Source: Synergistaceae bacterium (GTDB taxonomy: Bacteria > Synergistota > Synergistia > Synergistales > Synergistaceae). From it: a stretch of DNA of 47,101 nt. The position numbers were made by a program, and so were the translations under genes. Location: the NCBI GenBank assembly GCA_031258255.1, contig JAIRNC010000058.1, positions 1 through 47,101 on the forward strand, given 5' to 3'. Shown one piece after another: positions 26,538 to 34,660 of this stretch. A model generated the notes under the pieces. That model saw only the letters and a program-made list of their open reading frames with translations. It was not told where the DNA came from and did not search any database. Position 1 is the first letter of the stretch. The number at the start of each line of letters is the position of its first letter.

Positions 26538-26858
26538 TTCAAGCTAATTAAAATAATCCTTAACTTCACTTTGGAAATGATACGCAGTGGCTGCTTCTGG
26601 CAACGGAGAGAGGGGTGGGCCGTATACGCTGATTTGTTAAAAGTTGCCTTGAAGCTATAAAGTGGCGGCTCGCTGTCATGCGAATAGTTCGCTATTCAGG
26701 TGTTTTACGCCCTCAGTTCCATCCGAGAGAACGAGGCAGACAATTACGGAGGAGTGAGATTAGGTGGAGAACTTATTGGCATTGACGGAACAGGGGCGTT
26801 TTTCATCCCATGGACTGTGCGAGCGGATTTACGCAGCGGACAGGGACTGGTGAATCAG

Positions 26859-28355
26859 ATGCCTGACAAATCAGAGCAGACCACAGAGACATCGACCAAG
26901 AAGGTCCCCTTTTCAACGAACCTCGCCTATGCCATAGGCGGGTTCCCGGATTTTTTCCCGTACAACCTCTTCTACATCTATTTCCTCTTCTTCTTCACCG
27001 ACATAGCCGGGTTCGACCCCGGCATCGGCGGGACGATCTGCATGATCGTGATCATCTGGGACGCGGTCACCGATCCTATGGTAGGCTACCTGTCCGACAA
27101 CTCCAAATCGAAGCGGGGCAGGAGGAGGCCCTTCATGGCCGCCGCGCTGATCCCTCTGGCGGTCACGACTGTGATGCTCTTTTCGACATTCGAGATGACC
27201 CAGAGGGGCGCTTTCTTTTACTACCTGACCATCGGCCTCCTGCTCTGGACGTTCTTCACAATGTACGACATCCCTTACTACGCGCTGGGAGCGGAGTTGA
27301 CGGACGATTTCGACGAACGGGGCAATATGCGCATAATCCTCGGCGTCCCGATGTTCGTCGCCGGGTGGATCGAATACGCCGGCCCCATGTTCATCTGGGA
27401 CTGGGTGTCGAAATTAGGCATGGATAAATACCTATGGATGAATTCCGACCAGTTCGCGTGGTTCTTGTCCGCCCTCATCCTGGAAACTATAGCGGTGGCC
27501 TGCGGGTATTACTGCATCCGGAAGACCAAGGGGACTGAGCTCATAGACAGGGATCCCGAAAAGGCGGCCAGAAATATGGTGAGCGGCAAGCAATTCATAA
27601 AAAATTACATCGAGCTCTGCCAGGACAGGTCGGTGAAATGGCTGTCTCTTTTTGCCGCCTCGGGCAGCTTCGTATACGCGATAGCGCAGGGCAGCTTCGT
27701 ATACCTGATGGCGAACAATTTAGGGCTCTCCGAGTCGATGCAGGGGACTTACTGGACGTTTGACGCGCTTATCGCGCTGGCGCACCTGCCGCTCATGAAT
27801 TACATCTCGCGCAGGCTCGGCAAGAAACAGTGCGTGTTGCTTTATACGCTCATAGCGAGCGCGGGCTGCTTTGCGTTCTTCTTTATAGGGATAAGGAGTT
27901 TCCTGTATCTGTGCATATTCGATGTCTGCTACCTCTTCTTCAGCACGTCGTTCTGGACAGTCGGAAGCGCCCTCGTGCTGGACTGTGGCGAAGTGGACGA
28001 ATTTGTCACGGGGCAGAGGCGAGAGGCGGCGATTCAGGGCAATTTCTCCTTTGCCACGAAGATCGGCGCGGCGGCGGCCACGTTTTTCAACGGCTGGATG
28101 CTCGAACTGCTGGGCTACGACGGGATGGCCCAGGAACAGACCGCCCAGACACTGCGCGGCATCCTGACGCTGAACACCCTCGTGCCGGCCATCATGCTCA
28201 TCGTCACCGCCACTCTACTCGTAATGTACCCGATAAACAAGAAGAACTACAACCTACTGCTGAACGCCCTCGCGCAGAAGAAGGAGGGCAAGCCCTACAG
28301 CACGGAGGGCTTTGAAAAACTGCTGCCGGCGAACTTCGACCACAGCCATCCCTGA
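26859..28355 (+). CDS. MFS transporter, GPH (glycoside-pentoside-hexuronide:cation symporter)-like; ORF open from 26700
   Basis: 'FFPYNLFYIYFLFFFTDIAGFDP', 'DAVTDPMVGYLSDNSKSKRGRRRPFM' typical of GPH family. Confidence 0.8.
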   Translation: MPDKSEQTTETSTKKVPFSTNLAYAIGGFPDFFPYNLFYIYFLFFFTDIAGFDPGIGGTICMIVIIWDAVTDPMVGYLSDNSKSKRGRRRPFMAAALIPLAVTTVMLFSTFEMTQRGAFFYYLTIGLLLWTFFTMYDIPYYALGAELTDDFDERGNMRIILGVPMFVAGWIEYAGPMFIWDWVSKLGMDKYLWMNSDQFAWFLSALILETIAVACGYYCIRKTKGTELIDRDPEKAARNMVSGKQFIKNYIELCQDRSVKWLSLFAASGSFVYAIAQGSFVYLMANNLGLSESMQGTYWTFDALIALAHLPLMNYISRRLGKKQCVLLYTLIASAGCFAFFFIGIRSFLYLCIFDVCYLFFSTSFWTVGSALVLDCGEVDEFVTGQRREAAIQGNFSFATKIGAAAATFFNGWMLELLGYDGMAQEQTAQTLRGILTLNTLVPAIMLIVTATLLVMYPINKKNYNLLLNALAQKKEGKPYSTEGFEKLLPANFDHSHP

Positions 28356-28386
28356 TCCCGGCAAGCGCGAACGGGAGGTATCGTAC

Positions 28387-28728
28387 ATGGCAGCCAAACA
28401 GGGTTTTTTGATCACGGTGCGCACGGCCAAGCAGGGCAACGCGATGGAGAGGGGCAAATATTGCGCCGATTACGTCGCGGAGACCGCAACGCTCACCCTC
28501 AGCCCTCGTGATTACCAGGAACTGGCGTTGAAGGAGGGGCAGAGAGCGCGCGTCCGCAGCGATTCCGGCCAGGTGCTGGTCACATGCCGCAGCGCGGAGG
28601 GGCCGGACGGCGTGTTCTTCTTGCCATTGGGCCCGACGGCCAACGAGCTGATCGGCGAGCAGACCTACGGCACCGGCGTGCCGAGCTATAAAGGCTTTAC
28701 GGTGGAAATAGAAGCTGCGCAGGAGTAG
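28387..28728 (+). CDS. fwdD: Formylmethanofuran dehydrogenase subunit D (molybdopterin dinucleotide-binding domain)
   Basis: 'FLITVRTAKQGNAMERGK', 'YCADYVAETATLTLSPRDYQELALKEGQRARVRSDSGQV'; SD GGAGGT. Confidence 0.82.
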   Translation: MAAKQGFLITVRTAKQGNAMERGKYCADYVAETATLTLSPRDYQELALKEGQRARVRSDSGQVLVTCRSAEGPDGVFFLPLGPTANELIGEQTYGTGVPSYKGFTVEIEAAQE

Positions 28729-28798
28729 GAAAGGGCTATATATAAATCAGCCTTTCCCAAAGGGCAGGCTGTCTTGTTTATGGAAGGGATGACGCGCC

Positions 28799-30097
28799 AT
28801 GACTGTAACTGTCCATAAAGACGTCGTATGCACCTTTTGCGGCGCGCTGTGCGACGATCTGGAGATGCATGTGGAGGACAACCGGGTGATCGACGTAAAA
28901 AACGTCTGCGGCATCGGCCGCAGCAAGGCGCTCCACGGCGACAACGACAAGCCAGAGTGCCGCGTCTATGGGATGCCTGCCACGCTGGAGCGGGCCTATG
29001 ACGCGGCGGCGGAGATTTTGAGCCAGGCAAAATCACCGCTGGTCTACGGGTTCAGCAGCACGGTGGCCGAGGCGAACCGAGTGGGGGTAGAGCTGGCGGA
29101 GATACTGCGCGCCGGCCTCGACAACTGCTCCAGCTACTGCCACGGGCCGGGGGTGCTCGCCCGTCAGCACGTGGGCCTGCCAACCTGTACCCTGGGTGAG
29201 GCCAAGAACCGCGCCGACCTGGTGGTGTTCTGGGGCGCCAACCCCATGGAAAGCCACATGCGCCATTTCAGCCGTTATTCGGTGCAGGCCAAGGGCATGT
29301 ACACGCCGCTCGGGCGCAAGGACCGCAAGTTAGTCGTGGTGGACGTGAGGCCCACCCCCAGCTCCAAGAACGCCGATTTATTCTTCCAGGTGATCCCCGG
29401 GAGCGATTATGAGATCGCCACCGTGCTGCGGGCGCTGGTCTGCGAACTGCCCTTGCCCACGCTCACCGACGACAGCCTGGTGGGCGGGGTGCCGCTGTCC
29501 AGATGGCGGGAACTCGTTGGGCTGCTCAGGGAATGCAAATACGGCGTGGTGTTCTTCGGCATAGGGCTGACCCAGAGTCAGGGCAAAGATTTAAACGTGG
29601 AGCAGCTGATCCGCCTGGTCAGCGACTGCAATCGCTACACGCGCGTCTACGCCATGCCGATGCGCGGACATGCCAACGTCAACGGCAACAATCAAGTGTT
29701 CGTCTGGCAGACGGGATATCCGCTGGCGATCAGCTTCAATCGCGGCTATCCGCGCTTCAACCCCGGAGAGTTCAGCGTTATCGACATGCTCAACCGCGGC
29801 GACGTGGACGCCGCGCTGATCGTGGCCACTGACCCGGCCGCCCATCTGCCTCACACCGCGGTCGAGGGGCTGAAGAAGATCCCCACGATCGTCTTGGATC
29901 CGGTCAACTCCCTGACCACGGCGTGGGCGGATGTGGTCATCCCCGTAGCCACGTCCGGGCTGAGCGCGGACGGCACCTACTACCGCATGGACAACGTGCC
30001 CATTCGCCTGCGTAAAATCCTCGACTGCGAGTGGCCTGCGGATTTGGAGGTCTTGCAACGGATAAAGGAGAGGGTTCTCCATGCTAAAAATCATTAA
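28799..30097 (+). CDS. fwdB: Formylmethanofuran dehydrogenase subunit B
   Basis: 'CTFCGALCDDLE...VCGIG' cluster motif, 'SYCHGPGVLARQHVGLPTCTLGEAKNRADLVVFWGANPMESHMRHFSRYS'. Confidence 0.93.
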   Translation: MTVTVHKDVVCTFCGALCDDLEMHVEDNRVIDVKNVCGIGRSKALHGDNDKPECRVYGMPATLERAYDAAAEILSQAKSPLVYGFSSTVAEANRVGVELAEILRAGLDNCSSYCHGPGVLARQHVGLPTCTLGEAKNRADLVVFWGANPMESHMRHFSRYSVQAKGMYTPLGRKDRKLVVVDVRPTPSSKNADLFFQVIPGSDYEIATVLRALVCELPLPTLTDDSLVGGVPLSRWRELVGLLRECKYGVVFFGIGLTQSQGKDLNVEQLIRLVSDCNRYTRVYAMPMRGHANVNGNNQVFVWQTGYPLAISFNRGYPRFNPGEFSVIDMLNRGDVDAALIVATDPAAHLPHTAVEGLKKIPTIVLDPVNSLTTAWADVVIPVATSGLSADGTYYRMDNVPIRLRKILDCEWPADLEVLQRIKERVLHAKNH

Positions 30098-31730
30098 CGG
30101 CGCCCTTTACGACCCTGCCCAGGAAATCAACGGCCAGATCAGGGCCGTGTGCGTCGGCGACGACGGCAAGATCCGCGATGCGCCGCCTGAAGGGCAGCCA
30201 TGCGAGACCGTCGATGCCGCTGGCTGTGCGGTGATGGCGGGCGGCGTCGATATCCACAGCCATATCGCCGGCACCAAGGTCAACAGCGCGCGCAGCATGT
30301 GTCCGGAGGATCATTACGACCATTTCAAGCCACACACGGCCACGACCAGGGCCGGAACCGGCTTTACCGTGCCAACCAGCTTCTACACGGGCTATGAGTA
30401 CGCCGGGCTTGGCTACACCACGGTGTTCGAGGCGGCTGTCCCGCCCCTGGAAGCCCGCCACGCCCATGAGGAGCTGCTGGACGTGCCGATTATCGATACC
30501 GGCGCCTATACGCTGATGGGCAACAATTACATGGTCATGCAGATACTCGCGGAGGAGGATCCCGTAGGGCGCAGGGAGCGGCTGCGCGATTTGATCTCCT
30601 GGCTGCTTGAGAGCACAAAGGGATACGCAGTCAAGGTGGTCAACCCAGGCGGGGTGGAGAGCTGGAAATGGGCTCAGGGCATACAAAACCTGGACACGCC
30701 GATCCCGCCTTTCGGGGTGACGCCGCGACAGATCATGACGGGCCTGGCAGAGGCGGTCCGCGACCTCGGGCTGCCTCACGGTATGCACTTGCACTGCAAC
30801 CACCTGGGCGAGGCCGGCAACTACATAACCACGCTGGAAACCATGCGGGCGCTAGACGGCCTGCCCGTTCACATGACCCACCTGCAATTTCACGCTTACG
30901 GCCAAAACAAAAAGGGCACGCTCAAGTCAGCGGCCCGGGAACTGGCTGATTATATCAACGAGCACCCCAACGTCACCTGCGACGTAGGGCAGCTGGTCTT
31001 CGGCCCTGCCACTACCATGACCGCCGACGCGCCGATGCAGTACCGTCTGCACGTGGTGACCGGCCATAAGTGGATCAACAACGACGTTGAGATGGAGTCC
31101 GGCGCGGGTGTGGTTCCGCTCCAGTATAAGCCGAAGTCTCTGGTAAACGCCATCCAGTGGTGCATCGGGCTGGAATTGCTGCTGCTGGTCAAAAACCCGT
31201 GGCAGATCGTGCTGACCACCGATCACCCCAACGCCGGGCCTTTTTCCGCTTATCCGCAGATCATCCGTCTGCTCATGGACCGCGATTACCGCGCCTCGCA
31301 GATGGAGGCGCTGAACCCGCGCGTCGGCAAGCACACCGTGCTGTCGCAGTTGTCGCGCGAGTATACGCTGGAGGAGATCGCCGTCATAACGCGGTCCGCC
31401 GCCGCCAGGGCGCTGGGGCTGGCGCAAAGGGGCAACCTGAGCGTCGGTTCCTGCGGCGATATCGCCATCTACCGCGTTCAGGAGGACAAGGAGCGGATGT
31501 TCAGGCAGCCCGCGTACGTATTCAAGGACGGCGCGCTGGTCGTGCGCGACGGCACGGCCGTGCAAAGCCCGCAGGGGCGGCGGCTGCTGGTGCGGCTCGG
31601 CGACGCGGCCCTTCCAGATGACCTGGCGCAGGAATTCCACAACTACTACTCCATCACCCTGGCCAACTTTCCTGTGCAGGATGAATACACTCCCAGACCG
31701 GAGGTGATCCCATGCAAAAAAACGGCGTGA
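30081..31730 (+). CDS. fwdA: Formylmethanofuran dehydrogenase subunit A (amidohydrolase)
   Basis: 'VMAGGVDIHSHIAGTKVNSAR', 'GMHLHCNHLGEAGNY', 'TTDHPNAGPF'. Confidence 0.95.
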   Translation: MLKIINGALYDPAQEINGQIRAVCVGDDGKIRDAPPEGQPCETVDAAGCAVMAGGVDIHSHIAGTKVNSARSMCPEDHYDHFKPHTATTRAGTGFTVPTSFYTGYEYAGLGYTTVFEAAVPPLEARHAHEELLDVPIIDTGAYTLMGNNYMVMQILAEEDPVGRRERLRDLISWLLESTKGYAVKVVNPGGVESWKWAQGIQNLDTPIPPFGVTPRQIMTGLAEAVRDLGLPHGMHLHCNHLGEAGNYITTLETMRALDGLPVHMTHLQFHAYGQNKKGTLKSAARELADYINEHPNVTCDVGQLVFGPATTMTADAPMQYRLHVVTGHKWINNDVEMESGAGVVPLQYKPKSLVNAIQWCIGLELLLLVKNPWQIVLTTDHPNAGPFSAYPQIIRLLMDRDYRASQMEALNPRVGKHTVLSQLSREYTLEEIAVITRSAAARALGLAQRGNLSVGSCGDIAIYRVQEDKERMFRQPAYVFKDGALVVRDGTAVQSPQGRRLLVRLGDAALPDDLAQEFHNYYSITLANFPVQDEYTPRPEVIPCKKTA

Positions 31731-32632
31731 TGATCGAGGATACCTTTGCCGAGGCCTTCGGTATGCGCGGCTGCCGCCTCACCGTCACAGGGCCGAGCGA
31801 TCACTGGGCGCTCACCGCGGCGCGGGCCATTACCGGCTTCGCCACGTCGGTGATCGGCTGCGGCATCGAGGCTGACGTGGAGGGGCCTAGCCCGGCAACA
31901 CCTGACGACAGGCCCGGCTACGACTGCCTGTTTTTCGCCAATTCCTGGGACGGGCTGGCTAACGCCCTGCTCAACAGGGTCGGACAGGCGCTGATGACGT
32001 CGGTGGGGTCAGCCTGTTTCTGCGGGGCGCTGCCTGAAATCGCGCCAGACAGCGAAGATATCAGCCCCTTCGACATAGGCGGCAAGCTGCGCTTCTTCGG
32101 CGACGGCTATCAGTGCAGCAAAGTCATCGGCAACACGCGCTACTGGCGGGTGCCTGTCATGGACGGCGAGTTTTTGGTCGAAGAGACGTTTTTGATGATC
32201 AGGGCCGTGGGGGGAGGCAACTTTTTGCTGCTGGGGCCGAGCCACGCCGCCACCTTGGCTGCGGCTGAGGCCGCAGTGGCGGCCATCCGCCAACTGCGAG
32301 GCGTGGCGCTGCCCTTTCCCGGCGGCATGGTGCGCAGCGGCAGCCAGGTGGGCTCGCGCTACAAGTTCCTCAAGGCTTCAACCAACATATCGTATTGCCC
32401 GACAATCCGCGGCCGCCTGTCCGGCAGCGCGTTGCAGGAAGGCGACAACGCCGTGCTGGAGATCGTCATAGACGGCTTGACCGAAGCGCTGGTGGCCCAG
32501 GCCATGCGCGTCGGCATCGAGGCCGCCTGTGCTTGCGGCGGCATCCGCAAAATCACAGCCGGCAATTACGGCGGCAAGCTGGGCAAGTTTCATTTCCACT
32601 TGCATCAACTATTGGCAGGTGACGAGCGATGA
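31712..32632 (+). CDS. ftr: Formylmethanofuran:tetrahydromethanopterin formyltransferase
   Basis: 'IEDTFAEAFGMRGCRLTVT', 'FPGGMVRSGSQVGSRYKFLKASTN'. Confidence 0.95.
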   Translation: MQKNGVMIEDTFAEAFGMRGCRLTVTGPSDHWALTAARAITGFATSVIGCGIEADVEGPSPATPDDRPGYDCLFFANSWDGLANALLNRVGQALMTSVGSACFCGALPEIAPDSEDISPFDIGGKLRFFGDGYQCSKVIGNTRYWRVPVMDGEFLVEETFLMIRAVGGGNFLLLGPSHAATLAAAEAAVAAIRQLRGVALPFPGGMVRSGSQVGSRYKFLKASTNISYCPTIRGRLSGSALQEGDNAVLEIVIDGLTEALVAQAMRVGIEAACACGGIRKITAGNYGGKLGKFHFHLHQLLAGDER

Positions 32633-33459
32633 GGGTGATCGATTTACGCCTGACGCGGGAACCGAATCTGCCATTAGAGGCGGAACGGCTGCGCCCGGAC
32701 TCGCTGGAGCAGACGACCTTGGACGAAATATACGCCTTGCCGCTGCTGTACGGCAATCAAACGGCGGAGGCCGGAGAGTTTTTGCGGGGCGAAATACGGG
32801 AGACGGGTGACGCGCCTGGCGTCTCGCTGATTCTGCGCGGCGATTTCAGGCGGGTGAAACGTCTGGGACAGGGAATGCAGAGCGGCGAACTGATCATCGA
32901 GGGATCGTGCGGCTTCCACGCCGGCGCCGAGATGGGCGGCGGCAGGATCACCATACGCGGCGACGCGGGGGATTGGCTTGGCGCGCACATGACAGGCGGG
33001 GTTATCCGCGTCGAGGGCAGCGCGGGGCATTGGGCCGGGGCCTCTTATCGGGGCAAAACCCAAGGGATGCGCGGCGGCGCCATAATCATCCACGGCAACG
33101 CCGGACGGATGACCGGCACCAAGATGCGCGGCGGTTTGATCGTAGTGAACGGCGACTGCCTCGAGTTTCCGGGGTACGACATGAACGCCGGGACAATCCT
33201 GATAGCGGGGCATAGCGGACGGCATATCGGCAGCGGCATGGTGCGCGGCACCATCATAGTCCGGGAGGGGCACGACCTGCTGCCGACCTTTTACCATGAC
33301 TGCACATATCAGCCTCCTTTCTGGCAGTTGATGCGCTCTTATATCGAGACGCAGGGCCTCGTGCTGGATGGCTGGGATGTCGATTGCTTCTTTGACCGTT
33401 ACAGCGGCGAGGCGATGACCGGAGGCAAGGGAGAGGTGCTGCTGTGTCACACGGCTTAA
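32629..33459 (+). CDS. fwdC: Formylmethanofuran dehydrogenase subunit C
   Basis: Repeated G-x-x-M-x-x-G beta-helix motifs as in FwdC/GltB C-terminal domain. Confidence 0.93.
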   Translation: MRVIDLRLTREPNLPLEAERLRPDSLEQTTLDEIYALPLLYGNQTAEAGEFLRGEIRETGDAPGVSLILRGDFRRVKRLGQGMQSGELIIEGSCGFHAGAEMGGGRITIRGDAGDWLGAHMTGGVIRVEGSAGHWAGASYRGKTQGMRGGAIIIHGNAGRMTGTKMRGGLIVVNGDCLEFPGYDMNAGTILIAGHSGRHIGSGMVRGTIIVREGHDLLPTFYHDCTYQPPFWQLMRSYIETQGLVLDGWDVDCFFDRYSGEAMTGGKGEVLLCHTA

Positions 33460-33478
33460 AGGCGAAGAGACCGGCCTG

Positions 33479-34366
33479 ATGTCTCCCAGCCATGGGAAGA
33501 TCGGCATTCTAGGCACAGCTAAAGGCGAACAGACCATATTGCTGCAACGGGCGCTCAAAGCCCGTGGCGCGGCTGTACAGATCATACACCCCAAAAAACT
33601 CAGCTGCTGGCTGCCGGGCGAGACGGTGGGAGTCACGGCTGCGGAGGAGACGGTGCGTCTGCTCGATCTGCGGGGGCTGGTGGTGCGCTGGCTGCCGGGC
33701 GGATCCCTGGAACAGGTGGTGTTCCGGCTGAACGCGCTTCATCGCCTGGAGCAGAGCGGGCTGCGCGTGATCAACAGCGTGGACACGTTGGAGCGGACGG
33801 TCGACAAATACTACACCACGTCGCTGCTGGCTTCGACCGGACTGCCGGTGCCGCGCACATTGGTGACCGAGCGTTACGACGACGCGATGCGGGCTGTCCG
33901 GGAGTGGGGTTCTGTGGTTATAAAGCCCGTGTTCGGCTCACAGGGGCAGGGGATGGTGCGGGTCGATGACCCGAATATGGCTCACCGCGTGCTGCGCGCC
34001 CTGGAGATGGGGCGCTACCTTTATTACGTGCAGGAATACTTGCCCCACGAGGGCGTGGATTACCGGCTGTTCGTCATCGACGGACGGGTGACGGGCGCTA
34101 TGCGCCGCCGCTCCGAGAACTGGTGCACCAACATCGCCTGCGGTGGCCAGGCTGAACCCTTTGAGGCCCCAGATTCCTTCTGCCAGCTGGCTTTAGCGGC
34201 CTCAGATCTGCTGGGTGCGGATTATCTGGGAGTGGACATCCTGTGCAGCGAGGGCAGCCCCTATCTGCTCGAAGCCAACGGAATCCCCGGCTGGCTGGGC
34301 TTGCAGACAGTGCTAAAATGCGATATTGCGGACGAACTGGCCGCGTTTATTCTGGGGGTGTGCTGA
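33479..34366 (+). CDS. ATP-grasp ligase, RimK/MptN-like
   Basis: 'VVIKPVFGSQGQGMVRV', 'YYVQEYLPHEGVDYRLFVIDGRVTGAMRRRSENWCTNIACGG', 'LLEANGIPGW'. Confidence 0.82.
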   Translation: MSPSHGKIGILGTAKGEQTILLQRALKARGAAVQIIHPKKLSCWLPGETVGVTAAEETVRLLDLRGLVVRWLPGGSLEQVVFRLNALHRLEQSGLRVINSVDTLERTVDKYYTTSLLASTGLPVPRTLVTERYDDAMRAVREWGSVVIKPVFGSQGQGMVRVDDPNMAHRVLRALEMGRYLYYVQEYLPHEGVDYRLFVIDGRVTGAMRRRSENWCTNIACGGQAEPFEAPDSFCQLALAASDLLGADYLGVDILCSEGSPYLLEANGIPGWLGLQTVLKCDIADELAAFILGVC

Positions 34367-34372
34367 CATAAT

Positions 34373-34427
34373 AAAAGCGCGGGGGGAACGATGTCCCTGC
34401 CGGATGTGGGCAGCGCCCGCGCTTTTT
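34373..34427 (+). terminator. Branched intrinsic terminator after the fwd operon
   Basis: AAAAGCGCGGG..CCCGCGCTTTTT enclosing GGGA-ACGATG-TCCC and TGCC-GGATGTG-GGCA hairpins. Confidence 0.8.
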
Positions 34428-34435
34428 CATTCGTA

Positions 34436-34560
34436 ATAGTCTCCGAGCCCTGAGATCCTAAAGCGAAGAGCCGCAGCCATCTTCTTTGCCAAGGATCCAG
34501 GGCCTGGGCTGCAAGCCTGCGGAGTAGCGGGAGAAATCCCTCTGCTTGCCTATTTAGCGA
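34436..34560 (+). ncRNA. Structured leader upstream of moeA; candidate Moco/Tuco riboswitch
   Basis: P1 CTCCG/CGGAG (34441-34445/34520-34524), 12-bp stem GCCCTG-a-GATCCT / AGGATCCAGGGC, hairpins GGCT-GCA-AGCC and GGGA-GAAA-TCCC; precedes moeA-AOR-mobA. Confidence 0.5.
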
Positions 34561-34660
34561 AGGAGATGCATGGAATGACGCTGCTGGGCGCAGTCACAAC
34601 GCTCTGGCCGCTGAATTTGCGTGTCTCGTGCAGGTTTTTTATTTTAGGGGGGTGACACGC

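Noticed and set aside
26700-26858. N-terminal extension of MFS ORF (MFYALSSIRENEADNYGG...)
   Set aside because: Not MFS-like; the start at 26859 (MPDKSEQ) fits better, although its SD is weak. Left as uncertain.
2705-34366. Direct functional link between C-P lyase and the H4MPT module
   Set aside because: C-P lyase releases the alkane from alkylphosphonates rather than formaldehyde; no shared operon or regulator was seen.
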